Below are positions 25,454 through 34,149 of a stretch of DNA of 47,891 nt, one piece after another; positions within the stretch are counted from its first letter, which is position 1, and the number at the start of each line of letters is the position of its first letter. The stretch is from positions 1-47,891 of the forward strand of contig DATGUA010000055.1 in the NCBI GenBank assembly GCA_035301545.1. The letters run 5' to 3'. The position numbers were made by a program, and so were the translations under genes. This DNA comes from DATGUA01 sp035301545. Lineage in GTDB: Bacteria; Bacillota; Clostridia; Tissierellales; Tissierellaceae. The notes under the pieces were generated by a model, which saw only the letters and a program-made list of their open reading frames with translations, was not told the DNA's origin and ran no database searches.

Positions 25454-27208
25454 TTAATATTCATAACTTCTTAAGAAATCTAATACATTTATTAATTCAA
25501 CATCTCCACCAGCTATTGGTTTCCAGTTATATTGAACTACTTCACATGGGAATGAATCAAGTGTTTCAGCAAAACTTTCTAGTCCTATATTAATAATCCT
25601 AGGCTCAGAATTAATTAGATCTTTCATATTTTCTGATACTTCTACCTCTACCTTTTCTGTAATATTCTCTTTTGATTTTATTTCTTTATCTGGATAATTA
25701 ACTGATTTACCAATTAGAGCTAATGCTTTTTCTACTGCAGCATTATTAGTTTGACAAACTATTACTCCTGCATCTTCCATAATTTGTTTTTGTTGTTCAT
25801 ATCCTTGTGGATCTCTTTCTGTACCACAGATTGTAGTTACAAAGTGTACTTCCCTATTTTCCTTTTCTGCTTGTTCTCTTAAACTTTCTATACTTGGTGC
25901 TAATGCACTAGCCATATCATCATGGGATCCATATCCTAATACTAGATCAAATAATATTACAGATGTAGATTCATCTTCCATAGCCTTTTTCATATGCTCT
26001 GCTCTATTAGTTGGATCTATCATAGGATGTGGTGTACCTTGCGTATACTCATCATCACCTAGATCTATTATTTCAAATCCATCTTCTTTAAATAGAAAAC
26101 CTTCTACATTTTCAATACCTTTATCATTATCTAAGGCGTCATTGATTAACATAGCAGCTTCTCCACCTAGAGTTCCACCTGAATAATATCCTTTTATAGT
26201 TTTCCCATCCTTACTGTCCTCTATCTCTATAGATGTGTCACCTTTAAAGTTTTCTACTTCTTCTCCTCTCGCTAGAGCTACAGAGATTCTAGCTGCTTCC
26301 TCTAAAGTATAAGCATGATATAAGTTTTCTTCATGGTATTCTGGTTTTTCTCCTAAGAATATTGTTACTACTGGTTTATCTAAAGTACGTAAATAATTCA
26401 TTATCTTATTTCTAACAGATTCTGCTGGTGGCTTGGAAATGATGGTTATCACATCTGTATCATCATCTTCTGCTAATGTTGCTATTCCACTTAACATAGT
26501 TATTCCGCCTACTTTTTCAGATAAATCTCTACCGCCTGTACCTATAGCATTTGTTACACCTTCTCCTAATTTATCTATTATTGTCGATACTTCTTGGATT
26601 CCTGTTCCAGATGCACCTACTATACCAATTTTCCCTTCTTTTATGTCATTTGTAAAAGCTATGGGAACACTATTAATAACTCCTGTTCCACTATCTGGTC
26701 CCATACATAATAAACCTTTCTCCCTAGCTTTTTCTTTTATCTTTAATTCATCTTCTACCTCAACATTATCACTAAATATAAATACATTTAAGTCTTCATC
26801 TAAAGCTCTATTAGCTACACTTGCAGCATATACTCCTGGTACAGATACTACTGCTAAATTTGTATCTGGTAATTCTTTTAATGCTGCTTCCCAGGATTTT
26901 ATAGTTTTTTCTATCTTTTCACCACTTGTTCCTTTAGATTGTTCAGATAGAAACCTATCTACTTCTTCTAATACAGTGTCTATTACTTCATCGTTTTCTG
27001 CATCTACTACGATAGCCATATCATTAGCTGTAGCTTCTTCTAGTTCTGGTGTTCTCAAACCACTACTATCAAAAATATCTTTATTTGCTGGTGTAGCCAT
27101 CATAATTGAAACTTTATTAACACCTTCTAATTCAGAGATTTCGTTGGTTAATAACATTAATACAACTGAATCTTGATAGGTGTCTTTATTAATAATGGTC
27201 TTTAACAT
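25454..27208 (-). CDS. allF: FdrA/AllF subunit of oxamate carbamoyltransferase
   Basis: A 584-residue protein of the FdrA family, built from succinyl-CoA-ligase-like domains. The N-terminal region VSIMMATPANKDIF is followed by a Rossmann-like KIGIVGASGTGIQEV with TGGRDLSEKVGG, then YYSGGTLGGEAAML and a late domain with DPTNRAEHM and VILFDLVLGYG. E. coli FdrA is 555 residues. It probably contributes the ligase-like core of the complex that phosphorolyses oxalurate. ATG at 27208 opens the second half of the ureide locus, after a separate intergenic region with repeats. Confidence 0.9.
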   Translation of the reverse strand: MLKTIINKDTYQDSVVLMLLTNEISELEGVNKVSIMMATPANKDIFDSSGLRTPELEEATANDMAIVVDAENDEVIDTVLEEVDRFLSEQSKGTSGEKIEKTIKSWEAALKELPDTNLAVVSVPGVYAASVANRALDEDLNVFIFSDNVEVEDELKIKEKAREKGLLCMGPDSGTGVINSVPIAFTNDIKEGKIGIVGASGTGIQEVSTIIDKLGEGVTNAIGTGGRDLSEKVGGITMLSGIATLAEDDDTDVITIISKPPAESVRNKIMNYLRTLDKPVVTIFLGEKPEYHEENLYHAYTLEEAARISVALARGEEVENFKGDTSIEIEDSKDGKTIKGYYSGGTLGGEAAMLINDALDNDKGIENVEGFLFKEDGFEIIDLGDDEYTQGTPHPMIDPTNRAEHMKKAMEDESTSVILFDLVLGYGSHDDMASALAPSIESLREQAEKENREVHFVTTICGTERDPQGYEQQKQIMEDAGVIVCQTNNAAVEKALALIGKSVNYPDKEIKSKENITEKVEVEVSENMKDLINSEPRIINIGLESFAETLDSFPCEVVQYNWKPIAGGDVELINVLDFLRSYEY

Positions 27209-27568
27209 ATCTTCATCTCCTATTCTTGTAATTTAATTAAAATGTTCATATCTCATAACATATATCTATCCTAACAATACCCTTTAATCTACTCTTACCC
27301 ATGATCACTTTAATCTAATTGTAGGATTCTACATTTTAAAATTTACTCTTGTCCTCTTAATACAAGCCAATTTTTGATTTGAAAAAATCCTAGTATCTTA
27401 AATATTTACTATATTCTATATTTTATCATCTTCCATTTTTGATAGATTATACCAACTTCTAAAATTTATTTATAATAAATTCATATAAAAAAGTTTCCTC
27501 TAGGAAACTTTCTTATAAAACTATTTCTTCATTATTAATTATTTCTTATTGTCTATATATTACCCATC
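27209..27568 (-). promoter_or_regulatory. Regulatory region ahead of allF with direct repeats and a dyad
   Basis: No gene is visible in these 360 bases. The unit CTTTAATCTA occurs at 27282-27291 and 27308-27317, exactly 26 bp apart. A dyad TGTAG-GATT-CTACA follows at 27320-27333. The allD terminator lies at 27485-27510, so allF needs its own promoter here, but no strong -35/-10 pair is evident. This fits an activator-dependent promoter, possibly under PucR. Confidence 0.5.
27485..27510 (-). terminator. Terminator of allD
   Basis: A perfect 20-nt palindrome (27491-27510) with arms AAGTTTCCTA and its complement, followed on the minus strand by a T-run. It divides the ureide locus into allC-E-D and allF-G-H-K transcription units. 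Confidence 0.85.
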
Positions 27569-28618
27569 TTATTCTGCAAATTTATTTCTACCATGATAAT
27601 TATCATAATGAACATCGTCACTTACTAAATATTCATAGATTTTATCTACTATTTCTATTCCCTCTTTATCATAGTTTTCTTTTCTCATTAATGCTCTCTC
27701 ACCTGGGTAATTTACTTCTGAGAAACCTTCTGCTGGCTTAATATCTTTTAATTCATCAAAAGTTTGAGACATATTTTTCTTAAATGTTTCTAATTTTGTA
27801 AATCTAGAAGGATCTATTACTATGTGTAATTGTCCTAAGTCTCTTCCTTTAGTTAAGTCTTCGTACATACTACTTACATGTTTACCAAAAGGCAATCCGA
27901 GCATTACACCTGATAGAATATCTACCATCATCATTAAGCCATATCCCTTAGCTTGTGCTATAGGAACTAATGCATTTACTTTCCTTGAATCTGTAGTAGG
28001 ATTTCCATCTTCATCTACAGCCCAAGTATCAGGTATCGATTCACCTTTAGATCTAGCATCTAACACTTTACCCCAAGCCTGGACAGTTGTAGCCATATCA
28101 AAAATCATTTTTCTATCATCATTAGATGGTGCTCCAAAAGCTATAGGATTTGTTCCATAGTAAGGTTCATTCCCACCGAAAGGAACCACCATAGGATCTG
28201 ATTGACATATAGATAAAGCTACTAGATCCTCCTCAGCTGCCATTCGTACAAAATATCCTAGAGATCCACTATGGGAAAGGTGTTTCATACCTACAACTGC
28301 TATACCATTTTCTTTAGCCATCTTTATAGCTTCTTTCATACCATTTTTAGCCACTACAAAGCCTACACCATTATCTCCTTCATACACACCACTAGCTGGT
28401 CCTGTTTCCTTAAATTCAAATTTAGGGTCAGTATTTATTCCACCTTTTGCAATTCTTTCTGAATAATATTCTACTCGAACTGCACCATGGGAATGATAAC
28501 CCCGAGCATCAGCCCATACTAAACAATCTGCCACAACATCTGCATGCTCTTCTGATAGACCTGCTTTATTTACTTTGTTTTTTATTAGTTCATGTAAATC
28601 TTCTTCTTTTACTCTCAT
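27569..28618 (-). CDS. allD: Ureidoglycolate dehydrogenase (NAD)
   Basis: Oxidises (S)-ureidoglycolate to oxalurate with NAD+, belonging to the malate/lactate dehydrogenase-2 (Ldh) family. It follows E. coli AllD closely: ADARGYHSHGAVRVEYY, CQSDPMVVPFGG, YYGTNPIAFGAP, FDMATTVQAWGKVLDARS and SIPDTWAVDEDGNPTTD. It has 349 residues, full length. ATG at 28618 follows GGAGG. The oxalurate product commits the pathway to the carbamoyl-phosphate (energy-yielding) branch rather than to glyoxylate. Confidence 0.96.
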   Translation of the reverse strand: MRVKEEDLHELIKNKVNKAGLSEEHADVVADCLVWADARGYHSHGAVRVEYYSERIAKGGINTDPKFEFKETGPASGVYEGDNGVGFVVAKNGMKEAIKMAKENGIAVVGMKHLSHSGSLGYFVRMAAEEDLVALSICQSDPMVVPFGGNEPYYGTNPIAFGAPSNDDRKMIFDMATTVQAWGKVLDARSKGESIPDTWAVDEDGNPTTDSRKVNALVPIAQAKGYGLMMMVDILSGVMLGLPFGKHVSSMYEDLTKGRDLGQLHIVIDPSRFTKLETFKKNMSQTFDELKDIKPAEGFSEVNYPGERALMRKENYDKEGIEIVDKIYEYLVSDDVHYDNYHGRNKFAE

Positions 28619-28665
28619 AAATACCTCCGTCTATATTGATTATATTGAGAACATTTAAATTTACA

Positions 28666-28687
28666 CTAGATGGCTTAAGCCATCTAG
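28666..28687 (-). other. Perfect palindrome between allE and allD
   Basis: A 22-nt perfect palindrome CTAGATGGCTTAAGCCATCTAG cut by no coding sequence, 3 nt past the allE stop. There is no T-run behind it on the minus strand. It may stabilise the allE message end or bind a regulator. Confidence 0.75.
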
Positions 28688-28690
28688 GTT

Positions 28691-29479
28691 TTAGATTTCA
28701 GGATCTCTATTAGCGTCTTTAGAATATAGATAAGCTAATGGTTCTTCACGACCAGTTGCATATGCTGCTTGTGGTGAGTATGGTCCCATATATAGATAGT
28801 CACCTTTTTCAACTGGATACCATTCATTATCTAAGTTATACATTCCTTGACCTGAATATATATACGCTCCGTGTTCTTGGAAATGGGTTTCAATATATCC
28901 ATGGCTTCCACCTGGTTCAAAGGATAGTATATGGAAGTTCATGTCAAATCCTAATTCATTTGGTAATAAATCTTTAACTAGAACATTCTTCATCCCTTCA
29001 TATTCCATCCACTCAATATCATTTGAATTTCCACTATATACATAAGCTTTATGCCCTTCTAACTCTTGATAACGTCTCTTATATAAGAATAACTTTGATT
29101 GAGAACTTCCATTATCATTTTCAAAGTATAGCTTTACTCCAGCTGGACAGAACAAATATCCACCTTGATCTAATTCAAATTCTTCCTTATCTGCCCATGC
29201 CTTAATTTTACCTTCTAAGACATATACAAACACCTCTACTCCTTCTTCACCAAATCCTCTTTGGTTTTTTCCATCTTCCTCTAGAGTAACTAAATAGTCT
29301 ACAAAGGACGCTCCTAATTTAGGTGAAGATAATATAGTTATTGCACAATTTTCAAAGCCTGGAACTACATTTTTTACTAAACCATCTGGTTCAATTAGGG
29401 CAAAATTATCTTTCTTAATAATTGATCTGTTTGCTAATATGTCGTCTCTGTAACCCGTTTTACCATTTAAATAACCCAT
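28691..29479 (-). CDS. allE: (S)-ureidoglycine aminohydrolase
   Basis: Mn2+-dependent bicupin that deaminates (S)-ureidoglycine to (S)-ureidoglycolate and ammonia. It tracks E. coli AllE (YlbA) throughout: MGYLNGKTGYRDDILANR, PDGLVKNVVPGFENC, LGASFVDYLVTL, LPNELGFDMNFHILSFEPG and the C-terminal metal-binding cupin segment SHGYIETHFQEHGAYI. It has 262 residues. ATG at 29479 follows AGGAGG. It is the second gene of the allC-E-D unit. Confidence 0.96.
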   Translation of the reverse strand: MGYLNGKTGYRDDILANRSIIKKDNFALIEPDGLVKNVVPGFENCAITILSSPKLGASFVDYLVTLEEDGKNQRGFGEEGVEVFVYVLEGKIKAWADKEEFELDQGGYLFCPAGVKLYFENDNGSSQSKLFLYKRRYQELEGHKAYVYSGNSNDIEWMEYEGMKNVLVKDLLPNELGFDMNFHILSFEPGGSHGYIETHFQEHGAYIYSGQGMYNLDNEWYPVEKGDYLYMGPYSPQAAYATGREEPLAYLYSKDANRDPEI

Positions 29480-29515
29480 TAAACAATCCCTCCTAAAATT
29501 TTCATTTATACAAAT

Positions 29516-30742
29516 TTACTTATATGCTAATTCATATAATGTTGCTTCTAAAGCACGTATACCCTGTGCTAAATCTTTTGTTTCAGTTTTTTCTGCCGGA
29601 TTATGACTTATACCTTTTATACTTGGTACAAATAGCATTCCTGTTGGAACTCTAGGTCCGAAAATTTGAGCATCATGACCTGCTCCACTATGCATAACTT
29701 TATAATTTAAATCTTGATTTTTACATGCATTTTCAACTATAGAAATCACCTTATCATCCATTGGTACTGGTGGTGCATCCATCCATCTATTTATTTCAAT
29801 ATCTATACCCATTTCATCTGCGATATTCTCCATAGTTTTTTCCATATCTTCAGTAAAGTTTTTTAATGTTTCCATATTAGTATGCCTACAATCAATACTA
29901 AAAATAGTTTCTCCTGGTACTACATTTACAGTATTTGGTTTTGGCTCTACATGCCCAAAGGTAAGAACTAATGGATCTCCTTCTTCCTTAGCCTTTCTTA
30001 AAGATTCAGATACTATACGTGAAAATGCCTCTACAGTATCTTTACGATATTTCATTAAGGTGGTACCTGCATGATTAGCTTCACCTTTTAATTCTACCTC
30101 ATAACGTCTTTGTCCTGCTATATCTGTTACTACTCCTATAGATTTTTCCTCTATTTCTAAAGTATTACCTTGTTCTATATGAAGTTCTACAAATGCTTTT
30201 ATATCTTCTCTAGCAGTATTATCTTTATTAAAATCAAATCCACATCTCTTCATTTCTTCAACAAAGTTTTTCCCTTCACTATCTTCCACATCTTTCATTT
30301 CTTCTTCATCAGCTAATCCAAATATATTTTTACTTCCCCAAAATACATAAGGAAATCTACTTCCTTCTTCTTCAGCCATAGATATAACCTCTATACTTCT
30401 TTTAGGCTTTCCATGTTTTTTTATTAGATTTTGTACAGCCATCATACCACCAAGTATTCCTAATTGACCATCAAACATCCCACCATTTACCACAGTGTCA
30501 ACATGAGATCCTGTCATTATAGTTTCATCTGATAATTCTGTACCTTCTACTCTTCCAAATAAATTACCTATATCATCAAAATAGGTGTTCATTCCTAATT
30601 CTTCAAATCTTTCTTTTAATGATTTCTGGGCATCTAACCAGCTATCAGTATATAATAATCTGGTAATTCCACCCTTTGGGTCTTTTCCAAAACTTGTTAA
30701 CCATTCAATATTGTTTTCAATCTCTGTTAGAAAGTTATCCAT
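29516..30742 (-). CDS. allC: Allantoate amidohydrolase
   Basis: Metal-dependent hydrolase of the M20 fold that converts allantoate to (S)-ureidoglycine, CO2 and ammonia. It follows E. coli AllC: GSHVDTVVNGG, AMAEEEGSRFPYVFWGSKN, ELHIEQGNTLE, MHSGAGHDAQIFGPRVPTG and ISHNPAE. One oddity is NHAGTTLMKYRKDT, where E. coli has NHAGTTPM, a Pro to Leu change near the dimer or substrate region. It has 408 residues. ATG at 30742 has AGGAGG 10 nt upstream. It is the first gene of the ureide operon, divergent from pucR. No allantoinase gene is nearby. Confidence 0.95.
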   Translation of the reverse strand: MDNFLTEIENNIEWLTSFGKDPKGGITRLLYTDSWLDAQKSLKERFEELGMNTYFDDIGNLFGRVEGTELSDETIMTGSHVDTVVNGGMFDGQLGILGGMMAVQNLIKKHGKPKRSIEVISMAEEEGSRFPYVFWGSKNIFGLADEEEMKDVEDSEGKNFVEEMKRCGFDFNKDNTAREDIKAFVELHIEQGNTLEIEEKSIGVVTDIAGQRRYEVELKGEANHAGTTLMKYRKDTVEAFSRIVSESLRKAKEEGDPLVLTFGHVEPKPNTVNVVPGETIFSIDCRHTNMETLKNFTEDMEKTMENIADEMGIDIEINRWMDAPPVPMDDKVISIVENACKNQDLNYKVMHSGAGHDAQIFGPRVPTGMLFVPSIKGISHNPAEKTETKDLAQGIRALEATLYELAYK

Positions 30743-31097
30743 AATATGTTTTCCTCCTAAATTTTTTTATCATGATAAAATCACGTTCATAGATATAATA
30801 TGCCCTTAGAGGCATGGTTGTAATCTTAGTTTATGAAAATATTAGATAATAAAATCCATGTTTAGAGTTCACACATTTTATTATATTCACTTTTCAGTCT
30901 ACTATTTTATTATTATTGTTTTTATTATTGTTTTTATTATCATTTGTCTATATAATGATAATAATTATCTTATAAAGTTTCTTTATTTAAAATATACAAT
31001 TTTATTTTATATATTGTGTAAATCATATAAAAAGGGTTTGTATTCCCCTTATTTTTTATATATAATAAGCTATTAATATAGAAGAATAGGTGATAAT
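30743..31097. promoter_or_regulatory. Divergent allC/pucR control region
   Basis: Very AT-rich. On the minus side, a TGCC-CTTAGA-GGCA dyad at about 30802-30815 lies near a possible allC promoter with poor -35. A palindrome TTTTATCATGATAAAA is at about 30767-30782. In the middle, TGATAAT-A-ATTATCT (30956-30970) matches 14 of 15 positions of the Fur 7-1-7 box. On the plus side is the pucR promoter. Imperfect copies of TTATTATTGTTT run from about 30908 to 30940. The one open frame here has no ribosome-binding site and is not considered a gene. Confidence 0.5.
31038..31066 (+). promoter_or_regulatory. Sigma-A promoter of pucR
   Basis: TTGTAT at 31038-31043 and a perfect TATAAT at 31061-31066 are 17 nt apart. 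Transcription would start near 31073, leaving a leader of about 25 nt with GGTGAT before the ATG. Confidence 0.75.
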
Positions 31098-32756
31098 ATG
31101 ATAACCATAAAAGATATATTAGATAATGAAAAATTTTCCGACTTAAAACTTATGAATTCACAAGCAGATTTAAATAGAAGGATTTCTACTATAGAATCTA
31201 CCGAAACACCAGATATTGCATCTTATCTAACACCTCATGCTTTCCTTATTACTACAGGAATGGTATATAAGGATAATCAAAAAGACCTAATTAACCTAAT
31301 AAGACAATTAAACAATTTACCTTGTGCAGGATTAGGAATTAAGTTAGGTCGATTCTTGGACAAGTTAGATGTAGAAGTCATTGAAATAGCTAATGAGCTT
31401 AATTTCCCACTAATACAAATTCCTTTAGATACTACATTAGGAGACATATTTCAAAAACTTTTATCTCATGTTTGGAAGAATGAAAATGCTCAGCTACTAT
31501 ACTCTTTAAATATCCAAAAGAAATTTTCTGATTTAATGATAAGAGATGCTCCACTTGATGTATTGATACGCTATTTATCTCATAATTTAAAAAAACCTAT
31601 AGCTTTAGTTGATCCATTTGGCAATATAACTAATACCTCTAGTAATATAAAAAGCAAAATATTTAAAAACACCCTAAGAAATATCGTTGAAGAATTATCT
31701 TTTACTGCAGACTCTAATGAACCTATAGATATCCAACTCAATGAAAAACATATTAATTTTAACATGGCTACCATCTACCCTATAAATATGGCTAGTTACT
31801 ACCCGTATTATTTAATAATTTTTGATGCACAAAATATGGAATATCCATTATCCCATATGGCTATTAAACAAGCTACATTAATATTAGCATTCACCTTATA
31901 TAAAAATTTGAGAATATCTTATAGCACACTATCTGGTAAGGAAGAATTTTTAAAGGATTTAATAAATATTAATAAATATGAAACTTTAAATGACCAACAG
32001 CTTCTTTTTAAAGGTGAAAAGTATAATTTCATTAATTCTAACTTTTACCAGATCATAGTAGCTGAAATTTCTAATAAGAATAAGTTCTCTAATAATACAT
32101 CTGTTATGGAAGAATGGTATATCTTAATATATAACTGGATTGATACTAAATTAAATAAAAATATTGAATATTCTCTATTGCTTCCTGATAGAACAAATTA
32201 TAGATATATAATCTTGTTACAAAAACCAGTTAATAATCTAATTAATCGATTAATTTCTTATAGAAAGATTTTAAAAAAGACACTAGACCTAGATATTAAT
32301 TTTTCAATAGGTAATAGTGTTCAGTCTATAAACTCTATTAGACTATCTTACCAAGAAGCTCTAGAAGCTATTCAATTTGGCGAGGCTAAGGAAGGGTTAG
32401 ATTTTATTAAACATTATAGTCAATTAAGCACTTCCGATTTATTAAATTTACTTCCTAAGGAACAATTAGATAATTTTATCTCTAATACATTAAAGTCTTT
32501 AGCATATCCTAAAGATGAGTTTACACAGGATTTAAAACAAACTTTAAAGACCTTTCTTGATTTAAATTGCAATATAACTGATACAGCAGACAAGTTATTT
32601 ATTCATCGTAATACTGTTAAATATCGTATAGATAAATGTAGAGAAATCTTAAATAAAGATGTTACTGACTCTAGCTATAGCTTAAAACTTAGACTTAGTC
32701 TACTATATACGGAAAACAAGATTAAAGAGCATAGTTCTAATAGCAATATTAGTTAA
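31098..32756 (+). CDS. pucR: PucR-family transcriptional regulator of ureide catabolism
   Basis: A 552-residue regulator: an N-terminal PucR/PurC ligand domain (about 1-125), a central CdaR/GGDEF-like region (about 280-420, with SYQEALEAIQFG), and a C-terminal helix-turn-helix of the HTH_30 type (about 480-535, CNITDTADKLFIHRNTVKYR). B. subtilis PucR activates purine and allantoin genes in response to allantoin-type ligands. It is the only plus-strand protein gene and faces away from allC, the classic layout for a local regulator. ATG at 31098 follows GGTGAT. It ends against the convergent symporter with a shared terminator. Confidence 0.92.
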   Translation: MITIKDILDNEKFSDLKLMNSQADLNRRISTIESTETPDIASYLTPHAFLITTGMVYKDNQKDLINLIRQLNNLPCAGLGIKLGRFLDKLDVEVIEIANELNFPLIQIPLDTTLGDIFQKLLSHVWKNENAQLLYSLNIQKKFSDLMIRDAPLDVLIRYLSHNLKKPIALVDPFGNITNTSSNIKSKIFKNTLRNIVEELSFTADSNEPIDIQLNEKHINFNMATIYPINMASYYPYYLIIFDAQNMEYPLSHMAIKQATLILAFTLYKNLRISYSTLSGKEEFLKDLININKYETLNDQQLLFKGEKYNFINSNFYQIIVAEISNKNKFSNNTSVMEEWYILIYNWIDTKLNKNIEYSLLLPDRTNYRYIILLQKPVNNLINRLISYRKILKKTLDLDINFSIGNSVQSINSIRLSYQEALEAIQFGEAKEGLDFIKHYSQLSTSDLLNLLPKEQLDNFISNTLKSLAYPKDEFTQDLKQTLKTFLDLNCNITDTADKLFIHRNTVKYRIDKCREILNKDVTDSSYSLKLRLSLLYTENKIKEHSSNSNIS

Positions 32757-32763
32757 TAATATA

Positions 32764-32796
32764 AAAAACCATAATGCCAGGCATTATGGTTTTTAT
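32764..32796. terminator. Bidirectional terminator between pucR and the DAACS symporter
   Basis: Arms AAAAACCATAATGC and GCATTATGGTTTTT around CAG end in T-runs in both directions. It lies directly between the two convergent stop codons. Confidence 0.92.
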
Positions 32797-32798
32797 AT

Positions 32799-34055
32799 TT
32801 ATTTTGTATATTCAACTGTTTTTTCATCATTATAAACCTTTTTATCAAATTGATCTAAGTCATTAGAAACTAACATACCTACTAATACGTCAATAGTAAC
32901 ATTCATCACAGTACGTAATGCTCCTGCAAACCAATCTATACTGATTAATATAGCTACACCTTCTGGTGGTAATCCTAAAGAGCTTGCAAAGAATGTATAT
33001 ACTACAACAGATCCACCTGGAACAACTATAGTACCGATTACCATCATAATAGCAAGTAACATTCCTGTTGCAATTTCTGTAGCTGATAGAACTGTTCCTG
33101 TAGCTTGGGCCATAAATAATATAGCTATAATATAACAAGCAACAGCACCTGAACTATTCATAGACATTGTAATAGGTCCTGTAAAATCACTTACTTCACG
33201 GCTTACACCAAATTTCGTAACTGAGTCTTCCATTTTAGTAGGTAGACATATTGCTCCTGAAGTAGTAGTAAGGGCCATAATAGACATTTTAGCAAACTTC
33301 TTTGGCATCTTTAAAGGACTAACTCCTAATCTCCAAGCAGTAATAGGGAAATATACTAGGAACATTATAATATCTGCTACTAACAATGCTAATAAGAACT
33401 TCATCATAGGAATAATCACATCAAATCCTGTAACACCAGCTACTGGGGCTAATAATGCAAATACACCTATTGGTGCTAATTTCATAACCATATTGATTAT
33501 TTCCATGATTACACCATTAACATCCTTAATAAATAATAAAATTTCATCTCTACCAGACTTTTTCGAATAAGATCCAGCTGCTACTCCAAATATTAATGAA
33601 AACACTATTGCTTGAACAGTAGAACCTTCACTCATTGCCGCAAATATATTATCTGGTACAAATTCAACTAAGGTGTCGATTACTGACATTGATCCTAGTT
33701 CACCACCGCCAGCTACATCTCCTGCCAATCCTAAATCTATTCCTAAACCTGGTTTAAATAAAATCCCTAAGCCTAAACCTAAAAATGAAGAAAATATTGT
33801 AAATATAATAATATACTTAAATGTATGAAAGCTCATCTTACCTGCTCCGGCACCTTCTATATTACCAATGGCTCCTGCTACAGAAGTCATTACTAAAACT
33901 ATAATAGACATTTGTATCAGTCTTAGCCAGATCGTACCGATAAATTCGATGTTTTCTGTCCATTCTCCTACTATTGCCCCAAAAACTAAAGCTAAAACGC
34001 TTGCCAGTACTATTTGGGTTGTCAAAGACATACCCTTTTTCTCTTTAGTAGCCAA
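32799..34055 (-). CDS. Dicarboxylate/amino acid:cation symporter (DAACS family)
   Basis: A 418-residue symporter of the GltP/DctA/GltPh family with about eight helices and two re-entrant loops. The signature TTTSGAICLPTKMED is near residue 265-280, and FTGPITMSMNSSGAVA and SIDWFAGALRTVMNVTID form the substrate and Na+ region. Substrate is likely glutamate, aspartate or a C4-dicarboxylate, coupled to Na+ or H+. It is not closely related to the DAACS protein at 64-1245. The start is TTG at 34055 with GGAGG 8 nt upstream. It has a good promoter preceded by a 21-bp tandem repeat. It borders the ureide locus but has its own promoter. Confidence 0.92.
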   Translation of the reverse strand: MATKEKKGMSLTTQIVLASVLALVFGAIVGEWTENIEFIGTIWLRLIQMSIIVLVMTSVAGAIGNIEGAGAGKMSFHTFKYIIIFTIFSSFLGLGLGILFKPGLGIDLGLAGDVAGGGELGSMSVIDTLVEFVPDNIFAAMSEGSTVQAIVFSLIFGVAAGSYSKKSGRDEILLFIKDVNGVIMEIINMVMKLAPIGVFALLAPVAGVTGFDVIIPMMKFLLALLVADIIMFLVYFPITAWRLGVSPLKMPKKFAKMSIMALTTTSGAICLPTKMEDSVTKFGVSREVSDFTGPITMSMNSSGAVACYIIAILFMAQATGTVLSATEIATGMLLAIMMVIGTIVVPGGSVVVYTFFASSLGLPPEGVAILISIDWFAGALRTVMNVTIDVLVGMLVSNDLDQFDKKVYNDEKTVEYTK

Positions 34056-34104
34056 ATCCTTCTCCTCCTCTTATTTTTTATATACTCATACTCTATCAAT
34101 AGGA

Positions 34105-34133
34105 TTTATAAACTAAATAAAAAATAAAGTTAA
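34105..34133 (-). promoter_or_regulatory. Promoter of the DAACS symporter
   Basis: On the minus strand TTAACT (34133-34128) and TATAAA (34110-34105) are 17 nt apart. Transcription would start near 34098, about 40 nt before the TTG start. Confidence 0.6.
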
Positions 34134-34149
34134 TAATATTATTTACTAT

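Noticed and set aside
26433..27176. A 247-codon plus-strand open frame opposite allF
   Set aside because: It is a shadow of the allF coding strand: Ser/Thr/Ile-rich, with no ribosome-binding site and no family features.
27591..27604. Palindrome TGATAATTATCA as a Fur site
   Set aside because: It lies inside the 3' end of allD and is well explained by the codons.
30858..31076. A 72-codon plus-strand open frame in the allC/pucR gap
   Set aside because: It has no ribosome-binding site, a composition dictated by AT-rich sequence (Ile, Phe, Tyr), and it covers the pucR promoter.
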